A stretch of DNA of 64,000 nt from Psychrobacillus sp. OK032 (GCF_900111345.1 NZ_FOGY01000007.1:186001-250000); one strand, 5' to 3'; shown: positions 40,035 through 49,837, counted from the stretch's first letter. The notes: generated from the sequence alone by a model not told the origin. A program made the numbers and translations.

Positions 40035-43000
40035 TTAATTCTCTTCTACTTCTTTACGATTTTTCTTAAATAGTTTTGATAATATCTCATACACAATTGG
40101 TACGATGATTAGCGTTAATAAAGTGGAACTTACCAACCCACCTATTACAGTAATACCTAATCCTTTCGAGATTAGACCGCCTCCGCCACCAGATCCAATT
40201 GCTAACGGGATTAATGCACCAATTGTCGCAATCGCCGTCATTAAGATTGGACGTAGACGAGTGACACCCGCTTCCAAAATTGCTTCACGCATTGTCATAC
40301 CATCACGTTCCATATGAACAATACGGTCTACAAGTACGATTGCATTTGTTACTACGATACCAATTAACATTAATAGACCCATCATAACAGATACAGAGAT
40401 TGTTTCACCTGCGATTAATAAACCAACAAATGAACCAATTACTGCAAATGGTAATGAGAATAATATCGCAAATGGTGCGACACCTTCACGGAATGTGACA
40501 ACAAGGATAAAGTACACGATTGCAATTGCTGCAAGCATTGCAACAATAAGCTGTGTAAATGTCTCTTCCATATCAGCAGCTGCACCGGCAACCCCAACTG
40601 TAACCCCTTTAGTTAAATCTAATTTATCAATTGCCTTATCTACTTCTGATGTAGCTTTTGAAATATCCGCACCAAGAATTGTTCCCGAAACAGTTGCGTA
40701 ATATTCTCCTTTACTACGAGCAAGTGTATTTAGTGTCGTACCTTCTTCTACTGTTACAAGTTCAGAAAGTTTCATCGTCGTACCAAGCGCAGTCGGTACT
40801 TCCGTTGCTAAAATATCGTCGACCGATTTAGGTTGAGCAGCTTTTTCTTGCTGAACGATAACTTGTAATGTGTCTCCGTCTTTTTCAACCGTCGTTAAAA
40901 CATCTTGTGTTTTATTCGGATTTAACATCATGACAATTTGACCCGTTGTTAAGCCATATTGCAGAAGTTCATCTTGTGCCACTTTGAACGTATACTCTAC
41001 GTATGCATCTTCTGCACTAGAAGAAACGTCTTCTAAGCCGTCATTTTCATTCATAACGCCTTCTACCATTTTGACTGCTTCATTCAACCTATCTAAATCT
41101 TCACTGTAGAATGTATAGCTAACTTCGTTTGTAGACATCGACATAGAAGTGAAGCTTTGGCTCTTCCATTCACCTGTTTGACCAATGTTAAACACATACT
41201 CCTCAACTTCCGAACGTGCTCCTGGGAAATCTTCCATCTCTGGGTCAAAGATTAGGTACATTAAAGCACCACCTGCTCCTCCACCCATCATAGCTGACAT
41301 CTGATCAGCGCCTTCTGTTACAGATAATTGGACGATATCTATATCGTCGCGTTTCAATAATTCTTCTTCCACTACTCCAACATTTGCTAATGTATCTTCT
41401 TTCAGCTCGCCCGCTTCTGGCGTATATGTTAAGTACATCACTTTTTCTTCTTCACTACCCATGAAGCTAAAACCGATTAGCGGCGTTAATGCCACACTAC
41501 CTACCAATAAAACAATAGAAATGATCGAAGTAGTGATCTTATGATTTAAAGTCCATTTAAGAATACCTTTGTAAACATTTGCTAATTTGCCCGCTTCTTT
41601 ATGGCTACTTTCTGTTTTTTCACTATAAAGCTTTTTCTTAAATAAGAAGTGAGATAATGCCGGAACGATTGTAATCGCAACAATTAATGATGCAGCAAGC
41701 GCAAACGACATCGTTAATGCGAACGGCATGAACAATTCACCAACCATACCACCTACGAAAATAAGTGGTGCAAACACGGCAACCGTTACTAATGTAGAAG
41801 ACATAATTGGTTTGAACATTTCAATAGTTGCTTCACGTACAAGCGCTCGACCTGTTAACTTCTCTGACTTCAAATGTAGACGTCGATAAATATTTTCCAC
41901 TACGACAATGGAATCATCAATTACACGCCCAATGGCAACCGTAATCGCACCTAACGTCATCATATTTAACGTAATATCCAACCAGTTTAATAGCAGTAAA
42001 GCCATGAAAATCGAAACTGGGATTGAAATAATAGAAATGATAGTAGATTTAAAATCACGTAGGAATAAAAGGATGATCAATACCGCGATTAAACCACCAA
42101 ATAACGCTTTTTCAATCATCGTGCTAATCGAGGCTTCAATTGGCGCACCTTGGTCAAGGGATACCTCGACGATCAGTCCATCGATTGCTTTCTCTTCTTC
42201 GGCGATTAAATCCTTCACATCATTTACAACATCTACTGTGTTTGCTTGTTGTCCTTTGACAATTTGAATAGCAATTGCATTTTCTCCATTTGTACGGGAA
42301 ACAGACTGTACTTTACCCACTACTTCAACGGTAGCAATATCACTAAGCTTTACGAATGGCGATGGGTTAGCTTCTGAAGGAGTAACAGGAATCAGCATTT
42401 CTTTTAGTTCATCCGCTGTCATGAACTTACCATCCACTGCGACCGCTTGTTCACCTTCTTCAAACTCATACAAACCTAATGAAACAGCTAAATCGCTCGC
42501 TTGAATCATTTGTTTTACATCATCTTCTGTTAAACCAAGTTCAGCCATTTTTTCTTCGTCATACGTAAGCTGGACTTCTTCAATATGTTGACCTGTAATA
42601 GTAGCAGATGCAACCCCATCGATTTTTTCGATTTTTGGAAGTAATAGATCCTCAACAGTCGACGTTAAGTCAACGATATCCTCCGTAGAACTACTTATAC
42701 TTAGAGCAACAACCGGCATCATATTCATGCTAATTGCAGTAATTGTTGGTGCTTGTGCCCCTTCTGGTAAATCCACTGCATCTAACGCAGATTGCAAAGC
42801 ACGCTTCGCTTCATCCATATCTATCCCATATTCGTACTCTACTTGAATATTTGCCATATTCGAGTATGAATTAGAATAAACAGATTTCACATTTTCTAAG
42901 TTCTCCACCGCTTTTTCTAGCGGCATCGATATATCTTCCATGACTTGTTCAGGAGTTGCCCCAGGATAAACATCCATTACCATTAAGAATGGAATTGAAA

Positions 43001-43121
43001 TATCTGGAATCGTCTCCGTCTTCATTTGTGTACCCGAATAAATACCGGATACTGTAATAATAATTGTAAGTAACCATACTGCTAACTTATTTTTTAATAC
43101 AAAGTTAACTAAACCTTTCAC
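40035..43121 (-). CDS. swrC: RND family efflux pump (SwrC/AcrB-like)
   Basis: 1028 residues, the length of AcrB-type proteins. Helix 1 then KTETIPDISIPFLMVMDVYP and GATPEQVMEDISMPLEKAVE, two large external domains (about residues 40-330 and 560-850) and two sets of six helices. Proton-relay Asp pair visible in AIGRVIDDSIVVVENIYRRL. SwrC exports lipopeptides such as surfactin in B. subtilis; here the substrate is unknown. No membrane-fusion protein gene is adjacent. GTG start with TAGGTG upstream. Divergent TetR gene matches the yerO-swrC arrangement. Confidence 0.87.
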   Translation of the reverse strand: MKGLVNFVLKNKLAVWLLTIIITVSGIYSGTQMKTETIPDISIPFLMVMDVYPGATPEQVMEDISMPLEKAVENLENVKSVYSNSYSNMANIQVEYEYGIDMDEAKRALQSALDAVDLPEGAQAPTITAISMNMMPVVALSISSSTEDIVDLTSTVEDLLLPKIEKIDGVASATITGQHIEEVQLTYDEEKMAELGLTEDDVKQMIQASDLAVSLGLYEFEEGEQAVAVDGKFMTADELKEMLIPVTPSEANPSPFVKLSDIATVEVVGKVQSVSRTNGENAIAIQIVKGQQANTVDVVNDVKDLIAEEEKAIDGLIVEVSLDQGAPIEASISTMIEKALFGGLIAVLIILLFLRDFKSTIISIISIPVSIFMALLLLNWLDITLNMMTLGAITVAIGRVIDDSIVVVENIYRRLHLKSEKLTGRALVREATIEMFKPIMSSTLVTVAVFAPLIFVGGMVGELFMPFALTMSFALAASLIVAITIVPALSHFLFKKKLYSEKTESSHKEAGKLANVYKGILKWTLNHKITTSIISIVLLVGSVALTPLIGFSFMGSEEEKVMYLTYTPEAGELKEDTLANVGVVEEELLKRDDIDIVQLSVTEGADQMSAMMGGGAGGALMYLIFDPEMEDFPGARSEVEEYVFNIGQTGEWKSQSFTSMSMSTNEVSYTFYSEDLDRLNEAVKMVEGVMNENDGLEDVSSSAEDAYVEYTFKVAQDELLQYGLTTGQIVMMLNPNKTQDVLTTVEKDGDTLQVIVQQEKAAQPKSVDDILATEVPTALGTTMKLSELVTVEEGTTLNTLARSKGEYYATVSGTILGADISKATSEVDKAIDKLDLTKGVTVGVAGAAADMEETFTQLIVAMLAAIAIVYFILVVTFREGVAPFAILFSLPFAVIGSFVGLLIAGETISVSVMMGLLMLIGIVVTNAIVLVDRIVHMERDGMTMREAILEAGVTRLRPILMTAIATIGALIPLAIGSGGGGGLISKGLGITVIGGLVSSTLLTLIIVPIVYEILSKLFKKNRKEVEEN

Positions 43122-43170
43122 TTTTACACCTACCCTAAATTGACTTATCTAGCTCCGTTAATTATACTAA

Positions 43171-43184
43171 TGACTAATCGGTCA
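43171..43184. promoter_or_regulatory. TetR-type operator candidate
   Basis: TGAC-TAATCG-GTCA between the divergent pump and TetR genes; short arms but correctly placed. Confidence 0.5.
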
Positions 43185-43221
43185 ATTGTCAACGATATTA
43201 CCTAGGAGCGATACATATAAA

Positions 43222-44055
43222 ATGATAAAAAAACAATTAATAATGGAAAAGGCATTGGAGCTTTTTGCGAAACAAGGATTTGAAGCCACGTCTGTTCAAC
43301 AAATAACAGACCACTGCGGCATCTCTAAAGGGGCATTTTACTTATCTTTCAAGTCAAAGGATGAATTGATTTTATCGTTAATAGACTACTTTATGACACA
43401 ATTTATTTCTGATATTGACTACCAAGTCAGAAACGTGAACAATGAAGGACTTTTATTCAAGTATTATCACACGACATTTCAATCTTTTGTTCAACATTCA
43501 GATTTTGCCAAAATTCTTATGAATGAACAAGCTCAGACATTTAATAATAAAGAACTGATTGAAAAATTGCATATATACGATAGATTATTGGACAAAGTTA
43601 CTCTAACCATGGTTGAACGATTATATGGAGATGAGATCATCCACACAAAATATGATTTGGTTTATTGTATTAAAGGATTAATGAATAATTATTCCAAGCT
43701 AATACTATTTTATAATAATTCACTCGATTTGAAGCTACTGTCTGAATCACTAGTCGAAAAAACAAACTTACTTGCGAAGCATGCAACTATTGCATTTATT
43801 TCAGAAGATATTATTCATGCTATAGAACAGCCAAATTTAGAGGTGATAACAAAAGAACAGCTTCTAGAAATGATTACACAAAAAAAGAACGAGATGGAAG
43901 AGTCGATTGAAAAAGAATCATTAATCCTACTAGAGCAACAACTTCTCGAACCGACTCTAAGTCCCGCAATTGTGAAAGGGTTAATCGAAAATATCCGCAA
44001 TCATCCACATTGCAAATGGATCTCTTATTTACTCCGCAATTACTTTGATTTATGA
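43222..44055 (+). CDS. TetR family regulator (YerO-like)
   Basis: 277 residues from ATG 43222. N-terminal HTH: MEKALELFAKQGFEATSVQQ, DHCGISKGAFYLSFKSKDEL. The C-terminal ligand domain is longer than usual (about 220 residues). An in-frame TTG at 43186 lies before the AGGAG site at 43203, so the ATG, 13 bases after it, is preferred. Probably represses the divergent RND pump. Confidence 0.82.
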   Translation: MIKKQLIMEKALELFAKQGFEATSVQQITDHCGISKGAFYLSFKSKDELILSLIDYFMTQFISDIDYQVRNVNNEGLLFKYYHTTFQSFVQHSDFAKILMNEQAQTFNNKELIEKLHIYDRLLDKVTLTMVERLYGDEIIHTKYDLVYCIKGLMNNYSKLILFYNNSLDLKLLSESLVEKTNLLAKHATIAFISEDIIHAIEQPNLEVITKEQLLEMITQKKNEMEESIEKESLILLEQQLLEPTLSPAIVKGLIENIRNHPHCKWISYLLRNYFDL

Positions 44056-44061
44056 AATAGT

Positions 44062-44096
44062 AAAAGGCAGAATGCATTTAGCATTCTGCCTTTTTT
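44062..44096. terminator. Bidirectional terminator
   Basis: AAAGGCAGAATGC pairs with GCATTCTGCCTTT around five bases; T-rich on the plus side. Confidence 0.85.
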
Positions 44097-44108
44097 ATAA
44101 GTATATTA

Positions 44109-45716
44109 TCACTCTGTTTCTGGAAAAAATGCCTGAGCTGTATAAATATCTACCAATACCGGACCAGTTGTTCGGATAGCATCTTCGAGAATTGACTCCA
44201 ATTCACTATCCGTATCAGCACGAAATCCTGTCCATCCGCACGCTTCAGCTACCTTAACAAAATCTGGGTTAGTCAATTGTGTTCCCAGTTCTCTATCTCC
44301 AGCTACCTGGATTTTGTCACTTTCCATCTGCAACGACCCGTTATTAAAGACTAGAACGGTAATGTCTAGATTATAGCGGGTTGCAGTTAAAAGGTCTGCA
44401 AGCGTCATCTGAAGACCTCCATCTCCAACTATGGAGATGACTTGTTTTTCTGGCTGCACAAGCTTAGCCGCGATAGCCGCTGGAAGACCGAACCCCATCG
44501 AACGCCAATAACCTGAGAATAGGACAGACTGCCGACTTTGACGAAAATTGCGGTTCATCCATACTGTTATATCCCCTGTGTCCAATGCGAGTATCGCATC
44601 TTCTGCAACTGTTCGTTCAATTGCTCGAACAATACGGGAAGGATGAATTGGAGAGCCGGTTATCTGACCCTCCTCCTCATTTTGAGTAGCCCATTTTACT
44701 TTTGCGTCCTCTATTCGTGTCTTCCATGCAGAATTCTTTTGATAACCTTCTAAGCCTTGCAACAGAAGCGGGACCACTTGCTCTGCTTTTCCATTGACCC
44801 CAAGCTCCGTCGGAATTCCTTTATGGGCAGTTGCGAAGTGAGTGTCAATCTGAACAATACGAGCATTGTTAGGCACGTACCCCTCAGGCCACCAAGTCAC
44901 ACCTACAAGTAGGACAACATCAGCTTCTTTAAAAACTTCTGCTGCATGAGGATTTCCCCCTTCTCCAATTCCTTGAAGAAGGCATGGCGTAGATTCTTCA
45001 AACAGTCCTTTACCACCCAAACTAGTAAGGATACCCGCTCCCCAAGTTTCAGCAAGTTCTTCAACAGCAGAAGCAGCCTTTTTCGCCCCCGCTCCGGCAA
45101 GAATAATTGGCTTTTTTGCTGTTTTCATTACTTCCACGACTTCTTTTAGATCTTCCGTTTGAAAAGAGGCTGTTCCTTCTATTACTGTCGGCAGTGCACG
45201 AGCTTTTACTGCTGTCTTTACCTGAAACAAATCTTTTGGTATTGAAAGATGAGTGACAGCCTGTTGCTGAAGGGATGTATGAGCAGCTTTCTGAAGTAGT
45301 TCCACTATAGCATCCTCACTGGCAAGATTTGCTGAGTAGGTCGCGAATGGTTTAAAAAGTTCCTGTTGATCCACATATTGTTGATAGTCTGTACCAATTT
45401 TGTTACGTGGTGCTTGGCCGGTTATCGCTAGGAAGGGGGCTTTATCTGAGTAGGCATCCCCAAGTCCGTTCAGCAAATTGGCTGCTCCCGGTCCCATCGT
45501 AGCCGTGCATACTGCAAGCCTTCCCGTAAGCTTAGCCTCTGCAGAAGCCATGAATGCAGCGACAGATTCATGTTTGACAGGAATAAACTCAATTTTGTCC
45601 TGTTTGGCAAGTGCATCCAAAAACCCAATGATTGTATCTCCAACGACACCATAAATACGCTTGACCCCTAAAAGGGACAATTGATCCAGCATTACTTCAG
45701 CAACTGTTTTACCCAT
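44109..45716 (-). CDS. Thiamine-diphosphate enzyme, pyruvate oxidase-like
   Basis: 535 residues with three ThDP-enzyme domains. N-terminal VYGVVGD-type start (IYGVVGDTIIGFLDAL) with catalytic Glu in PVKHESVAAFMASAEAKLTG, central domain with LAGAGAKKAASAVEELAETW, and the C-terminal ThDP/Mg site GDGGLQMTLADLLTATRYNL ending VFNNGS. Closest in style to PoxB/CidC/YdaP pyruvate oxidases that convert pyruvate to acetate and CO2; acetolactate synthase is less likely because GDG context and length fit oxidases. GGAGAGGGG precedes ATG. Confidence 0.78.
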   Translation of the reverse strand: MGKTVAEVMLDQLSLLGVKRIYGVVGDTIIGFLDALAKQDKIEFIPVKHESVAAFMASAEAKLTGRLAVCTATMGPGAANLLNGLGDAYSDKAPFLAITGQAPRNKIGTDYQQYVDQQELFKPFATYSANLASEDAIVELLQKAAHTSLQQQAVTHLSIPKDLFQVKTAVKARALPTVIEGTASFQTEDLKEVVEVMKTAKKPIILAGAGAKKAASAVEELAETWGAGILTSLGGKGLFEESTPCLLQGIGEGGNPHAAEVFKEADVVLLVGVTWWPEGYVPNNARIVQIDTHFATAHKGIPTELGVNGKAEQVVPLLLQGLEGYQKNSAWKTRIEDAKVKWATQNEEEGQITGSPIHPSRIVRAIERTVAEDAILALDTGDITVWMNRNFRQSRQSVLFSGYWRSMGFGLPAAIAAKLVQPEKQVISIVGDGGLQMTLADLLTATRYNLDITVLVFNNGSLQMESDKIQVAGDRELGTQLTNPDFVKVAEACGWTGFRADTDSELESILEDAIRTTGPVLVDIYTAQAFFPETE

Positions 45717-45817
45717 AAAAAATCCCCTCTCCTTTTAGCATTTGTTTATCAAGTAATTTCCCTTAAAGCGACAGAGATAAACATTCTGCTAAAGTTATAC
45801 CTAGATTGGGGATAAGT

Positions 45818-45887
45818 TGTGTATAAGTTATTTGATTTTTTCGACAACTGAGTGGATTACTAGTCAAAAATTATTATTTGTGAATAA
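45818..45887 (+). other. Two DnaA-box-like 9-mers in a gene-free stretch
   Basis: TGTGTATAA (45818-45826) and TGTGAATAA (45879-45887) both match the reverse complement of TTATNCACA. They lie in the 334-base stretch 45717-46050, which otherwise holds the promoter region of the pyruvate oxidase-like gene and no gene. Confidence 0.2.
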
Positions 45888-46050
45888 GTTGGGGAAAACT
45901 TTTAGGAAAGATCATCAAGTGTTCTTGCCTTTCTAATATTGAGAAGTTTAATATCGATACTTTTTTCATGAGTGTAAGTGGGATTTCTTTAGATAAAGTA
46001 TTAAACGATTACGGGGATGGCGAATACGAATAAAATGGCCATTTATCGGA

Positions 46051-46180
46051 ATGCGAGAATTCGACTCTGTGGCCATGCTTAAAATCGGAGACTTGAAAAG
46101 TGTAGACGGCATTATTACTGACTCGAATATTAGTCAGCAGATGCTTGATAAGTATGAGAAGCAGGATGTAAATGTGTTTA
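46051..46180 (+). pseudogene. Remnant of a DeoR-family regulator C-terminus
   Basis: MREFDSVAMLKIGDLKSVDG, IITDSNISQQMLDKYEKQ and VNVFI match the end of the DeoR/GlpR effector domain (ITD-x-x-I motif). The DNA-binding and most of the effector domain are absent and the sequence before 46051 does not continue it in any frame. The frame runs on past the homology through the next hairpin into the neighbouring gene. Confidence 0.6.
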
Positions 46181-46213
46181 TTGAAAATTTATCGAACCGC
46201 AACTATCTAGTAC

Positions 46214-46246
46214 ATTGGCGTTCGCTTTTTACGGACGAACGCCAAT
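46214..46246 (+). terminator. Hairpin after the DeoR remnant
   Basis: ATTGGCGTTCG pairs with CGAACGCCAAT around 11 bases; only a weak CCTTATT follows, probably the relic terminator of the lost gene. Confidence 0.5.
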
Positions 46247-46274
46247 CCTTATTCGCCTTGTTTCATCTCAGTGC

Positions 46275-46652
46275 TTATTTCAAAACATATGCAGCCAATA
46301 CACTTTGCACTTTATAAATATTCAATGATTTATTGAATTTCTTTTGAATCGGTGCCGCACTCCCCGATAACCAAATTTTCAATTCAGCATCCAAGTCTAA
46401 AGTTCCCGCTGTCTCAATTGAAAAATGTACGACACTTTTATATGGAATGGAGTGATATTCCACTTTCTTTCCAGTCATTCCTTGCTTATCGATGAGCAAT
46501 AGTCGTTTATCCGTGAACACAAAAAGATCTCGTATAAGCTTATACGCATATTCTACTTTTTCAGATGGAACTAGTAAATCCTTTAGCTCTTTTTCGACTT
46601 TATCCAGTTCTACCTCTGACGCATTCCCCATTAAGCCATCTAAAAATCCCAT
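46275..46652 (-). CDS. Bacterial PH-domain protein
   Basis: 125 residues from ATG 46652, eight bases after AGGAG (an earlier ATG at 46658 is too close). A short N-terminal helix (ELDKVEKELKDLLVPSEKVE) then the PH-like barrel: LFVFTDKRLLLIDKQGMTG, EYHSIPYKSVVHFSIE and DLDAELKIWLSGS. Such proteins are cytoplasmic and of unknown role. Monocistronic. Confidence 0.78.
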   Translation of the reverse strand: MGFLDGLMGNASEVELDKVEKELKDLLVPSEKVEYAYKLIRDLFVFTDKRLLLIDKQGMTGKKVEYHSIPYKSVVHFSIETAGTLDLDAELKIWLSGSAAPIQKKFNKSLNIYKVQSVLAAYVLK

Positions 46653-46781
46653 TTTCATCTCTCCTTTTTCACTAACTTTCCAGTTTCATTTAGCTATTTC
46701 TTTTTCTTCAATCATTTTACCATATAAACATGGCGTATATTCGAATATTCAGACTCTTGTTAGTGAGCTATACCAGGGAAG

Positions 46782-47393
46782 TTACTCCTTCTTTTCCATC
46801 ACTTTAGCCATTTGTTGAGAATTTATATCTTCTTCCTCCTGGAGTTTATTAACGATATTAAGATAGTCCTTCTCATTACGATTCTGACTTAATTTATAGG
46901 CAGCTTGAACTTCGTGTATTTTAATCTTAAATCCAACAATACCTTTTAGTTCTCTTTCTATAACTTGCGGAGAAAGTTTCTCCCACAATACTGGATTATC
47001 ACGATGTTGCTCATATTTTAGTAGCATCGAAGATAGTTCTTGTTTTAACTCTTCTTCATTCATAATGCTAGCTGTCCCATATACATGCACAGCTTGATAA
47101 TTCCATGTTGGAACATTTTCATGCTCGTACCAAGAGGACGAAATGTAAGCATGCGGACCCTGGAACATCACGAGCACATCCTCACTCGTTTCGAATGTTC
47201 TCCATTGTGGATTTCCATAAGCCATATGCCCGGTTATATAGAGGTCCCCATCTTTTTCACTCAATCCCAGAGGTAGATGAGTAGCAATTGGTTTGCTCTT
47301 TTTGGTTGTAACAATCGTTCCAAATGAGTTCTTTTGAACAAATTCTTTTATTTCATCAAAATCTGTAACTTTATAAAACTTTGGTATATACAT
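46782..47393 (-). CDS. paiB: PaiB-like FMN-binding protein
   Basis: 203 residues. PKFYKVTDFDEIKEFVQ, NSFGTIVTTKKSKPIATHLP, GHMAYGNPQWRTF, VLVMFQGPHAYISSSWYEHE and VPTWNYQAVHVYG are the FMN-binding split-barrel blocks of PaiB. In B. subtilis PaiB is coupled to PaiA and affects sporulation and degradative enzymes; no paiA lies here. GGGGGAG precedes ATG. Confidence 0.87.
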   Translation of the reverse strand: MYIPKFYKVTDFDEIKEFVQKNSFGTIVTTKKSKPIATHLPLGLSEKDGDLYITGHMAYGNPQWRTFETSEDVLVMFQGPHAYISSSWYEHENVPTWNYQAVHVYGTASIMNEEELKQELSSMLLKYEQHRDNPVLWEKLSPQVIERELKGIVGFKIKIHEVQAAYKLSQNRNEKDYLNIVNKLQEEEDINSQQMAKVMEKKE

Positions 47394-47566
47394 GAATAAC
47401 TCCCCCTTGTTTTGTAATTATTTGTACAATCTGAGTTAATAGTAGTACACTAACTGACAATTAAAAAGGTACATTTTTAAATAATTACATATGTCAAAGG
47501 AGATATTTCTGAAAAGTCTCCTTTTTTCATTGTTTTCAATGTGTGTAACAATGGGAAAGTACATAC

Positions 47567-47601
47567 AAAAAGACCGCTTGACGCTACTGCATCAAGCGGT
47601 T
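47567..47601 (-). terminator. Terminator
   Basis: ACCGCTTGA pairs with TCAAGCGGT, followed on the minus strand by CTTTTTG. Near-identical in stem to the one at 55393. Confidence 0.85.
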
Positions 47602-47617
47602 AAATACAAGGAAAAAC

Positions 47618-48856
47618 CTACTCAGAAAGTTCCTTCACTGTCGGCTTTCCTGCCTCTAGTAACACTTTACTGCGTCCTAAGAAGACACCTACTATTAAAA
47701 TTAATATCCCAGTTCCTACGAGTAGCCATTCAATTTTTACTGCATCCGAAATAGGACCAAAAATGAGCATTCCAATGGGCATCATAGAAGTCGAAATCAT
47801 CCCAAACACACCAAATACCCTACCAAGATAATTGCTTTCCACTTTCTCTTGGACTAAAACCATCGTTGGTGTATTGAAAATTGGCATTGTCACTCCGAAT
47901 ATACCCATAAAGGTTAAATAAATCCAAAACACAGGAGTAATTCCAAGTGCAAATGTACAAACACCCATTATAATACTTGCAAATGTCATTGTATGGATTC
48001 TGTTATTAAAGCCTCCCCAAGTAGCAATAATAGCTCCCCCTAACATCATTCCAACCGAAAAAGCTAATTCGATTGCTGTTAAGCGCCATACATCATCACC
48101 GAAGCTACGTACCACTTGAAGCGGAGTTAAAAAGGCAGCAGGTGCCATCAACACAAAGAAAAAGGCAAAAAACAGAAAAAACTGCTTTAGAAAAGCATGT
48201 TGCTTAATATATACTAATCCTTCTTTGAAATCAGTGAAATAGCTCGTTGTTTGCTTTTCAGAAGCTTTTTCATGCACTGCAATTTTCAATAATGTCAGTA
48301 ACGTGATAATCGCCAAAGCCGCAGTAACCACATCGATAAAGAAAATAACTTCAAGTGAAGTCATCGTTAATAACGCCGCACTGACCATTGGAGATACGAA
48401 CATAATAATTGCTTGAATACTTCCATTCGTTCCATTCACTTTCGTCAGTTTGTCTTCCGGAACAATTTGAGGCAAAATAGCTCCAACTGCTGGAGTTTGA
48501 ATACCTGTACCTACTGCTCGAATTGCAGCCATAACAAACAGTAACCAAATTGCGTCATACCCCATTAAAAATACAATAGCAAGTATAAGTGTTGCTGTCG
48601 CAATCAAACCATCCGATAAAATGATAAGCAGCTTACGATTATAACGATCAGCCCATACTCCAGCTACTGGAGATAATATAAAAGTGGGGATAAACCCACA
48701 AAGGATAAACAACGTCATCATCATTCCTGATTGCGTAGTTAGCGTAATATGCCACATAATCGCATATTGAACTAAAGAGGATCCAAAAAGTGATAATGTT
48801 TGGCTACCTAAAAAGATAATAATATTCCTTTTCCAGTTTTCAAATGTAGAATTCAT
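47618..48856 (-). CDS. MFS transporter (enterobactin/macrolide exporter-like)
   Basis: 412 residues from ATG 48856 (GTG 48865 overlaps its ribosome site). Twelve helices; NIIIFLGSQTLSLFGSSLVQ, ALMWHITL-type AIMWHITLTTQSGMMMT, SPVAGVWADRYNRKLLIILS and the end of the N-half are typical of the MFS_3 exporter group (MefA-like). No regulator beside it. Confidence 0.83.
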   Translation of the reverse strand: MNSTFENWKRNIIIFLGSQTLSLFGSSLVQYAIMWHITLTTQSGMMMTLFILCGFIPTFILSPVAGVWADRYNRKLLIILSDGLIATATLILAIVFLMGYDAIWLLFVMAAIRAVGTGIQTPAVGAILPQIVPEDKLTKVNGTNGSIQAIIMFVSPMVSAALLTMTSLEVIFFIDVVTAALAIITLLTLLKIAVHEKASEKQTTSYFTDFKEGLVYIKQHAFLKQFFLFFAFFFVLMAPAAFLTPLQVVRSFGDDVWRLTAIELAFSVGMMLGGAIIATWGGFNNRIHTMTFASIIMGVCTFALGITPVFWIYLTFMGIFGVTMPIFNTPTMVLVQEKVESNYLGRVFGVFGMISTSMMPIGMLIFGPISDAVKIEWLLVGTGILILIVGVFLGRSKVLLEAGKPTVKELSE

Positions 48857-48954
48857 TTTATTCACGACCTTTTTATATAATTAGTTTTAGTAGGAAAATG
48901 GCAAGGTCATATTTTCTGGTAATAATTATTATTCTTTTATGTTTTAAAGACAGC

Positions 48955-48987
48955 AAAAAAAGAGGGCAGACTCGTCCCCCTCTTTTT
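48955..48987 (-). terminator. Terminator
   Basis: AAAGAGGG pairs with CCCTCTTT around a G/C-rich loop with T runs on both flanks; it probably ends the DinB-like transcript 215 bases downstream of its stop. Confidence 0.7.
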
Positions 48988-49070
48988 AAATCATAAAATC
49001 AAGGTTTCCTAAAATAGACAGACCAATCCCATAGACACTGCACTTAAGCAGAGCTTTTGAACGTATTCAA

Positions 49071-49115
49071 TTAACGGTTCAAAACTTGGATTCTAAGTCT
49101 CATTGATGCTGTCAA
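49071..49115 (-). other. Possible 14-codon peptide
   Basis: GGAGG, eight bases, TTG, then TASMRLRIQVLNR and stop, in the 337-base gap between DinB-like and MFS genes. The ribosome site is ideal, but the frame is very short. Hairpin-forming CTGC/GCAG segments follow before the terminator at 48955. Confidence 0.22.
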
Positions 49116-49201
49116 AAGGAAAACCTCCATTCCAATATAGTGAATTCAATTTTACCATACGTATTTCAGCTATAGCAATTGTCAGAGTAAATGACTAAAT
49201 A

Positions 49202-49672
49202 TTATTGCATCTCTTTTGTTGGCCCCATAATACCAGGAACAGTTAAACCAGCTTGACGTAGTAATACAGTCATTTGGCCGCGGTGATGTGTTTGATGGTC
49301 GATTAAGCCACGTAAAAGTTTACCACGCACTGTCGGTCCAACAAATCCAGTCACCTCTTCTAGTAACATATCATCTGTCAGCTTAGCTGCCTCCGCTTTA
49401 AATGCATCAGCCACTTTTTCATAAGCTTGCACAATTTCAGCTACATCTGTTGGTGCTGGATCATTGCGTCCAGGTGCCGGAATCTGTACACCTGCAAAAT
49501 GACCATATGCTCCTGCTGCCCCTACTAAATGCCAAGCGAGCCAACCAAGCGTACTATGTCCTTCTTCTATCGCTTGGTCTAACTTATCATTTGTGATTGC
49601 CTTAATTACTTTTAATGTTCCTGCTGCTGAAACTGTCCAATCTTCTACAAAATCCTCTACTTTACGATACAT
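49202..49672 (-). CDS. DinB-like metal-binding four-helix protein
   Basis: 156 residues from ATG 49672, nine bases after GGAG. The three metal-ligand His of the DinB/YfiT fold appear in LGWLAWHLVG and LIDHQTHHRGQMTVLLRQAG. Members are nickel/zinc thiol-dependent enzymes or of unknown role. Ala-rich composition is unremarkable for the family. Confidence 0.8.
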   Translation of the reverse strand: MYRKVEDFVEDWTVSAAGTLKVIKAITNDKLDQAIEEGHSTLGWLAWHLVGAAGAYGHFAGVQIPAPGRNDPAPTDVAEIVQAYEKVADAFKAEAAKLTDDMLLEEVTGFVGPTVRGKLLRGLIDHQTHHRGQMTVLLRQAGLTVPGIMGPTKEMQ

Positions 49673-49837
49673 ATATACCACTCCAGTTTTTATAATATAT
49701 TTCTTCTTCCATCATAACTATTGGTGAATTTGTTTGCAACAAACAAGAAAATTGTCCAAGATTTTCAGTGTTCTAGTAGAGTAGTTTCCGTTTAAGCATG
49801 CTAGAATAGTTAATATATACAAGTTATTGGAGGAAAA

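Noticed and set aside
43815-44077. Antisense frames over the TetR 3' end
   Set aside because: No ribosome site, and they overlap a clear TetR gene.
45818-45887. Chromosome origin
   Set aside because: Only two DnaA-like boxes and no dnaA, dnaN or AT-rich unwinding array nearby.
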